Assembly: GCF_001644225.1 (NCBI RefSeq)
Contig: NZ_LSTV01000003.1
Location: 62,001-126,000 of the forward strand
Length of the DNA stretch: 64,000 bases
Direction of reading: 5' to 3'
From: Microbacterium oleivorans
GTDB taxonomy: Bacteria > Actinomycetota > Actinomycetes > Actinomycetales > Microbacteriaceae
Positions 60,301 through 64,000 of the stretch are shown one piece after another; within the stretch, counting starts at the first letter, position 1; each line of letters opens with the position of its first letter. Made by a program: the position numbers and the translations under genes. Under the pieces are notes generated by a model. It did no database searches and was not told the origin of the DNA. It saw only the letters and a list, made by a program, of their open reading frames with translations.

Positions 60301-60819
60301 ATGGCATCTCCCTCCGCGCTCCCTGCCCGCACGCTCGACGACGGCGCCGTCCTGCGCGCTGCGGCGCCCGGCGACGAGGCCGGCATCCTCGCCGCGATCC
60401 ACGCGCTCGCCGTGTACGAGCGCGAGCCGGATGCCGTCCGCACGACGACGGACGATCTCACCGCCACCCTGTTCGGCGACGACCCGAAGGCCTTCGCCCT
60501 CGTCATCGAGCGGGACGGGGGGATCCGTGCGATCGCCGTGTGGTTCCTCACCTACTCGACCTGGACCGGACGCCACGGGATCTGGCTCGAGGACCTCTTC
60601 GTCGACGAGGCGGACCGGGGCCGCGGGTACGGCACGGCGCTGCTGTCCTCCCTGGCCGCCGTCGCACTCGAGCGCGGCTATCCGCGACTGGAGTGGACGG
60701 TGCTCGACTGGAACGCGCCCGCCGTCGGCTTCTACCGGTCCATCGGCGCCGAGGCCATGGACGAGTGGACGACGCAGCGGATGACGGGCGAGGCGCTCGC
60801 CGCCCTCGCGCGGCGCTGA
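60301..60819 (+). CDS. GNAT-family N-acetyltransferase (diamine/SSAT-like)
   Basis: A 172-residue acetyltransferase. RAAAPGDEAGILAAIHALAV opens the fold, ALVIERDGGIRAIAVWFLTY and the segment GIWLEDLFVDEADRGRGYG (acetyl-CoA pyrophosphate loop RGRGYG) follow, then WTVLDWNAPAVGFYRSIGAE. This combination (ST-W/LEDLFV) matches spermidine/spermine acetyltransferase-like proteins; polyamines or thialysine are possible substrates. Single leaderless gene. Confidence 0.9.
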   Translation: MASPSALPARTLDDGAVLRAAAPGDEAGILAAIHALAVYEREPDAVRTTTDDLTATLFGDDPKAFALVIERDGGIRAIAVWFLTYSTWTGRHGIWLEDLFVDEADRGRGYGTALLSSLAAVALERGYPRLEWTVLDWNAPAVGFYRSIGAEAMDEWTTQRMTGEALAALARR

Positions 60820-60838
60820 CCGCGACGCGTTCGCCGAC

Positions 60839-61639
60839 TCAGCTCAGCGGCGAGATCGTGACCGGCTCGCCGAGGCCCGACAGCTGCTGCGTCAGCGTCG
60901 CCGTCCGCCCGAGGAATCCGGTGGTCGACTCCGCCGCGACGGGACGGAAGTCCTCCGTCAGCCACAGCGTGTAGGCGTCGATCGGGATGCCGTACCAGTC
61001 GTACGCCGCCGTGCTCTCCAGGCGGTAGGCCTCCACGGACCCGTCGAGCGTCTCGACCGGCTCGGGCGCAGCCGAGACCGACCAGGTGTCGCCGCCGCCG
61101 ATGAGGTCGCCGATGAAACCCGGGTCCGAGAACACGCGGTAGGCCTCCGCCGCGGCTCCGGCTGCCTGCTCGGTGGGATCGGCGGAGTCGGGATCGGCGA
61201 CGACGGGCCCGTCGCCCTCGTCGATGAGCATGTCGCCGTCGACGAAGCTGATGGCCACCGGCCCACCGCCGGTCTCGAGGTCGCCACGGAACTCGAACAT
61301 CGGGTCGTAGTGGTACGAGATCTCTCCGGCGAGCTCGTCGCCGGAGATGGTGAGCGTGCCGGTGTCGTAGCGCACGAGGACCGCCTGCAGGCACGGGCCG
61401 AGGTCCGACCCGGCGACCGTCCCGGAGGCGAGGTCGAGCGTCTCGCACTCGACGGGCGTCTCGACGACGGGCGCGCCGGCCGTCGCGTCGGGGGTGGGGG
61501 ACGCGGAGGTGGGCGGTGCCGCAGATGCGGATGCCGACGCGGTCGGAGACGCGCTCGGGGCCGGGGTCTCGGCGGCGGAGCACCCCGCGAGGGCGAGCAC
61601 GGCGGTCGCGGCGAGCAGGGGCAGGGCGCGGGTGCGCAC
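60839..61639 (-). CDS. Hypothetical lipoprotein
   Basis: A 266-residue exported lipoprotein with signal peptide and lipobox LALAGC. A ~35-residue Ala/Ser/Pro/Thr linker is followed by a mostly beta domain (TLTISGDELAGEISYHYDPM, ATLTQQLSGLGEPVTISPLS) with two Cys (64 and about 82) that could form a disulfide. The fold is vaguely like the LppX/LprG or LolA lipoprotein family, but I do not recognise it firmly. GTG start with AAGGAG upstream. Confidence 0.8.
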   Translation of the reverse strand: MRTRALPLLAATAVLALAGCSAAETPAPSASPTASASASAAPPTSASPTPDATAGAPVVETPVECETLDLASGTVAGSDLGPCLQAVLVRYDTGTLTISGDELAGEISYHYDPMFEFRGDLETGGGPVAISFVDGDMLIDEGDGPVVADPDSADPTEQAAGAAAEAYRVFSDPGFIGDLIGGGDTWSVSAAPEPVETLDGSVEAYRLESTAAYDWYGIPIDAYTLWLTEDFRPVAAESTTGFLGRTATLTQQLSGLGEPVTISPLS

Positions 61640-61787
61640 GATGCGGCTCCTTGCAGGGGACGGGTCGGCAGTCGCGGACGAGCCTATCGCCGCTTCTATC
61701 CGTTCCTCCGTCGCTCGTGCAAGCCCCTGGAGAGGACGAACGCATCGGGAGCACGATGGGCGGCACGATCACGACGAGAGGAAAACC

Positions 61788-62234
61788 GTGGCCAGCATCA
61801 TCGAGACCGTCGATGTCAGTGTGCCGGTGTCCACCGCGTACAACCAGTGGACCCAGTTCGAGTCCTTCCCGCACTTCCTGAGCTACGTCGAGTCGATCAC
61901 GCAGATCGACGACACGACGAACCGCTGGAAGGTGAAGATTGGCGGAGTGGAGCGCGAGTTCACCGCGCACATCACCGAGCAGCATCCCGACGAGCGTGTC
62001 GCGTGGAAGAGCGTCGACGAGGATCACGCCGGCGTCGTCACCTTCCACCGGCTGAGCGACACCGAGACGCGCGTCACAGTGCAGCTCGACTGGAAGCCCG
62101 AGGGCTTCGTCGAGACCGTCGGCGCCGCCATCGGCATCGACGACCACGCGGTCAAGAAGGATCTGCAGAAGTTCAAAGAGTTCATCGAATCCCGCGGCGC
62201 TGAGACCGGTGCCTGGCGAGGCGACGTGGGGTGA
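61788..62234 (+). CDS. SRPBCC-family (polyketide cyclase/START-like) protein
   Basis: A 148-residue small helix-grip protein. SIIETVDVSVPVSTAYNQWT and FESFPHFLSYVESITQIDD are typical of the cyclase/dehydrase group, with WKVKIGGVEREFTAHITEQH and ERVAWKS following. It lacks obvious catalytic residues. AGAGGAAAA precedes the GTG at 61788. Possible ligand-binding or stress-related role; function unknown. Confidence 0.88.
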   Translation: MASIIETVDVSVPVSTAYNQWTQFESFPHFLSYVESITQIDDTTNRWKVKIGGVEREFTAHITEQHPDERVAWKSVDEDHAGVVTFHRLSDTETRVTVQLDWKPEGFVETVGAAIGIDDHAVKKDLQKFKEFIESRGAETGAWRGDVG

Positions 62235-62307
62235 GCGGACGGCCCGTCCTTCCGCTCGCGGCGGCCCGGTGGTGCATTCCACCGGGCCGCCGTGGCACGG
62301 TGGAGGC

Positions 62308-63084
62308 ATGACCACCATCTCCATCGAAGGCCGCGCTCGCCGCCTTCGCGAACTCCACGCCGCCCCCGAGATCCTCCGTGTCGTCAACGTGTGGGACGTC
62401 GTCTCGGCCAAGGCCGTCCTCGCCCTCCCGGACACCCGCGCGATCGCGACGGCGGGGCATTCGATCGCGGCATCCTTCGGCTACGACGACGGCACGATCC
62501 CGCTGGAGACCACCCTCGACATGGTGGGGCGCATCGTCGCCGTCGCCGGCGACATCCCCGTCACCGCCGACCTCGACGACGGCTACGCCGACACCGGCGA
62601 CACCACCCGCCGGGCCATCGGGGTGGGCATCGTGGGCGCCAACATGGAGGACCGGCTGCGCCCGTTCGACGAGTCGGTCGCGCGCGTCGCGGCCGTCGTC
62701 GCCGCCGCCGAGGCGGAGGGCGTGCCCTTCGCCCTGAACGCCCGCACCGATGCGTTCGTCCGCGGCGGCGGCCGCCCCGTCGAGGAGTCGATCGCCGACG
62801 CGATCGCGCGCGGACGCGCCTACCTCGACGCCGGCGCCGACGTCGTCTTCGTGCCGGGGGTCCTCGACGCCGAGACCACCTCTCGCCTCGTGGAGGGCAT
62901 CGGCCGGATCAGCGTCATCGGGCTGCCCGGCGCCCTCACCGCCGGCGAGTACGAGAAGCTCGGCGTCGCCCGCATCTCCTACGGCCCCCTGACCCAGCGC
63001 GTCGCGCTGACCGCGTTCCAGGACGTCGCGGCCGATCTCTACCGCGACGGGGTGATCCCCGAGAGCACCCGCGCCCTGAACTGA
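62308..63084 (+). CDS. Isocitrate lyase/PEP mutase-family protein
   Basis: A 258-residue barrel of the PEP mutase/ICL superfamily. LRVVNVWDVVSAKAVLALPD, ATAGHSIAASFGY, VTADLDDGYADTG (metal-binding Asp pair) and FALNARTDAFVRGG are all family features. It lacks the KKCGH loop of isocitrate lyase, so it is more like carboxyphosphonoenolpyruvate mutase, oxaloacetase or 2-methylisocitrate lyase relatives. GGAGG lies close to the ATG at 62308. The substrate is unknown. Confidence 0.9.
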   Translation: MTTISIEGRARRLRELHAAPEILRVVNVWDVVSAKAVLALPDTRAIATAGHSIAASFGYDDGTIPLETTLDMVGRIVAVAGDIPVTADLDDGYADTGDTTRRAIGVGIVGANMEDRLRPFDESVARVAAVVAAAEAEGVPFALNARTDAFVRGGGRPVEESIADAIARGRAYLDAGADVVFVPGVLDAETTSRLVEGIGRISVIGLPGALTAGEYEKLGVARISYGPLTQRVALTAFQDVAADLYRDGVIPESTRALN

Positions 63085-63130
63085 CGACGGATGCCGCGCC
63101 CCGCGCGCGGGCCGGACGAACCCCGCGTGG

Positions 63131-63136
63131 TAGGCT
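63131..63136 (+). promoter_or_regulatory. -10 element of tRNA-Ser
   Basis: TAGGCT in GTGGTAGGCTCTCC, 8 bases before the tRNA. Confidence 0.55.
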
Positions 63137-63144
63137 CTCCCGTT

Positions 63145-63236
63145 GGAAGCGTGTCCGAGCGGCCGAAGGAGCATGGCTGGAATCCATGTAGGCGGGGTAA
63201 CTCGTCTCGCAGGTTCAAATCCTGTCGCTTCCGCCA
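63145..63236 (+). tRNA. tRNA-Ser (anticodon GGA)
   Basis: A class II tRNA. The acceptor GGAAGCG pairs with CGCTTCC (63226-63232). The anticodon stem-loop reads ATGGCT-GGA-ATCCAT, and a long variable arm TAGGCGGGGTAACTCGTC precedes the T-arm GGTTCAAATCC. CCA is encoded (63234-63236). Confidence 0.97.
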
Positions 63237-63239
63237 CAA

Positions 63240-63272
63240 CGAAGCCCCGCACCCGAGTGGTGCGGGGCTTCG
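63240..63272. terminator. Bidirectional terminator after tRNA-Ser
   Basis: GAAGCCCCGCACC (63241-63253) pairs perfectly with GGTGCGGGGCTTC (63259-63271), extended by an outer C-G pair. It lies between the tRNA and the convergent transglutaminase gene. Confidence 0.85.
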
Positions 63273-63291
63273 GCGTTCCCGCCGGGGCGGC

Positions 63292-64000
63292 TCAGCGGCG
63301 CACCGGTGTCTCCTCGGCGAACGTCGACCCCGGGCGGATGACCAGCGATCGCGGCAGGAGGCGCGCGATCCGGCGCCGCGGCGCCGCGACGGCCGAGTAC
63401 AGCCCGGCGCGGACGGCGGCGGCATCCGTCGCCATCGCCGCGCCCTCGTCGCCGAACGATCCCGGCGGGGCGTAGCTGGCGCGTTCGACCGCGTCGACGA
63501 GTCGCTCGACGGCGTCGGCGGGGGCGCCGTGGTGACGACGCAGGCGGTAGCCGAACGCGCGGGGCGACTCGGAGTCGGGCACCGGGATGCCGAGATCGAT
63601 CGCGGCGTCCTGCACGAGACGCCAGGCCGCCAGCGCGCTGCCGCCCCGGGCCTGCGCGGCGCGGCGACGGGTGACCGTGGCGCTCACGAGGGCCGGCAGG
63701 GCCAGCACGACGAGGACCGCCGCGACGATGCCGACGACGGGGAGTGCTTGCGTGACCGAGGCGGTCGAGGTGGGCGTGGTGCCGGCGGTGGGGTCGTCCT
63801 CGGGCCGTGGTGCCGCCGACGCACTCGAGGTCGGCTGCGGCGTCGAGCTCGCGGTCGGCTCGGGTTCGGGCTCGTTCGAGCCGTCGTCGTCGGAGGCGAA
63901 CCGCTGCGCGGTGCCGAGGCTCTTCGTGGGCTCGAACCCAACCCAGCCGATGCCCTCGAAGAAGACCTCCGGCCAGGCGTGCAGCTGCGCCGTCGTCGCC
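63292..64000 (-). CDS. TgpA-type transglutaminase, C-terminal part (gene runs off the window)
   Basis: About 235 C-terminal residues of a larger membrane protein whose 5' part lies beyond 64000. At the window edge it shows TTAQLHAWPEVFFEGIGWVG followed by FEPTKS, the His-containing active-site region of the transglutaminase-like domain. A ~75-residue Ser/Thr/Pro/Glu linker follows, then one membrane span (VVGIVAAVLVVLALPALV) and a ~115-residue cytoplasmic domain. This is the layout of actinobacterial DUF3488/TgpA proteins, usually next to DUF58 and MoxR genes, which would be outside this window. Confidence 0.88.
   Translation of the reverse strand, partial: ATTAQLHAWPEVFFEGIGWVGFEPTKSLGTAQRFASDDDGSNEPEPEPTASSTPQPTSSASAAPRPEDDPTAGTTPTSTASVTQALPVVGIVAAVLVVLALPALVSATVTRRRAAQARGGSALAAWRLVQDAAIDLGIPVPDSESPRAFGYRLRRHHGAPADAVERLVDAVERASYAPPGSFGDEGAAMATDAAAVRAGLYSAVAAPRRRIARLLPRSLVIRPGSTFAEETPVRR

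Overview
The window is about 70% GC and packed with genes on both strands. Gene content points to an actinobacterium of the family Microbacteriaceae, most likely Microbacterium or a close relative: the tRNA-Trp-secE-nusG-rplKA order, a NusG with a long acidic N-terminus, many GTG starts, many apparently leaderless genes, cydABDC in one block, and sugar ABC importers controlled by ROK and LacI repressors. This placement is inference from content, not a database match.

Layout. 1-4407 (minus): a large TPR-like helical-repeat protein, cut by the window start, that overlaps an HSP90-family ATPase. 4623-7490: tRNA-Trp, secE, nusG, rplK and rplA. 7521-24137 is a metabolic and accessory block between rplKA and rplJL. 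It holds a nitronate monooxygenase-like protein, an L-cystine-type ABC importer, acylphosphatase, a quinone oxidoreductase, an MFS exporter with its MarR repressor and tandem operators, a lone YqaJ exonuclease, a ROK-linked sugar-import locus with a dehydrogenase and a TIM-barrel isomerase, and an AbiEi/DUF559-like protein. 24197-25410: the rplJ-rplL operon with an attenuated leader. 25434-30546: a LacI-controlled sugar importer with two clear operators. 30559-38453: DUF305/DUF3105 pair, PAP2 phosphatase, HerA-like ATPase, GNAT, MHS transporter and an NAD(P)-binding DUF2867-type protein. 38458-45135: cydC, cydD, cydB and cydA, an SH3-like fragment and a SufR-like Fe-S regulator. 45208-52616: mostly single-gene units (DUF427, HAD, DHFR-like, LLM, qorB-like/HxlR pair, aldo/keto reductase, trhO, AlkZ-like). 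52629-60208: an alpha-mannoside import and degradation locus. 60301-64000: GNAT, lipoprotein, SRPBCC protein, PEP-mutase-like protein, tRNA-Ser and the C-terminal end of a TgpA-type transglutaminase.

How the genes work together. The ribosomal and transcription genes form two operons whose leader and terminators are readable. Four ABC importers take up cystine and three carbohydrates. Two of the carbohydrate importers have no ATPase gene in the window and probably share a distant MsiK-type ATPase. The cyd cluster makes cytochrome bd oxidase and its CydDC assembly exporter, and the neighbouring cysteine-bearing regulator is a plausible oxygen, NO or iron sensor for it.

I saw no insertion sequence, prophage, CRISPR array or complete known defence system. 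The most notable signals are the HSP90/TPR gene pair, a strict -10/6-nt/start-codon geometry at more than a dozen genes, a strongly over-represented GGATGCC heptamer, the 28-bp tandem MarR operators and the putative Fe-S regulator beside cydABDC.
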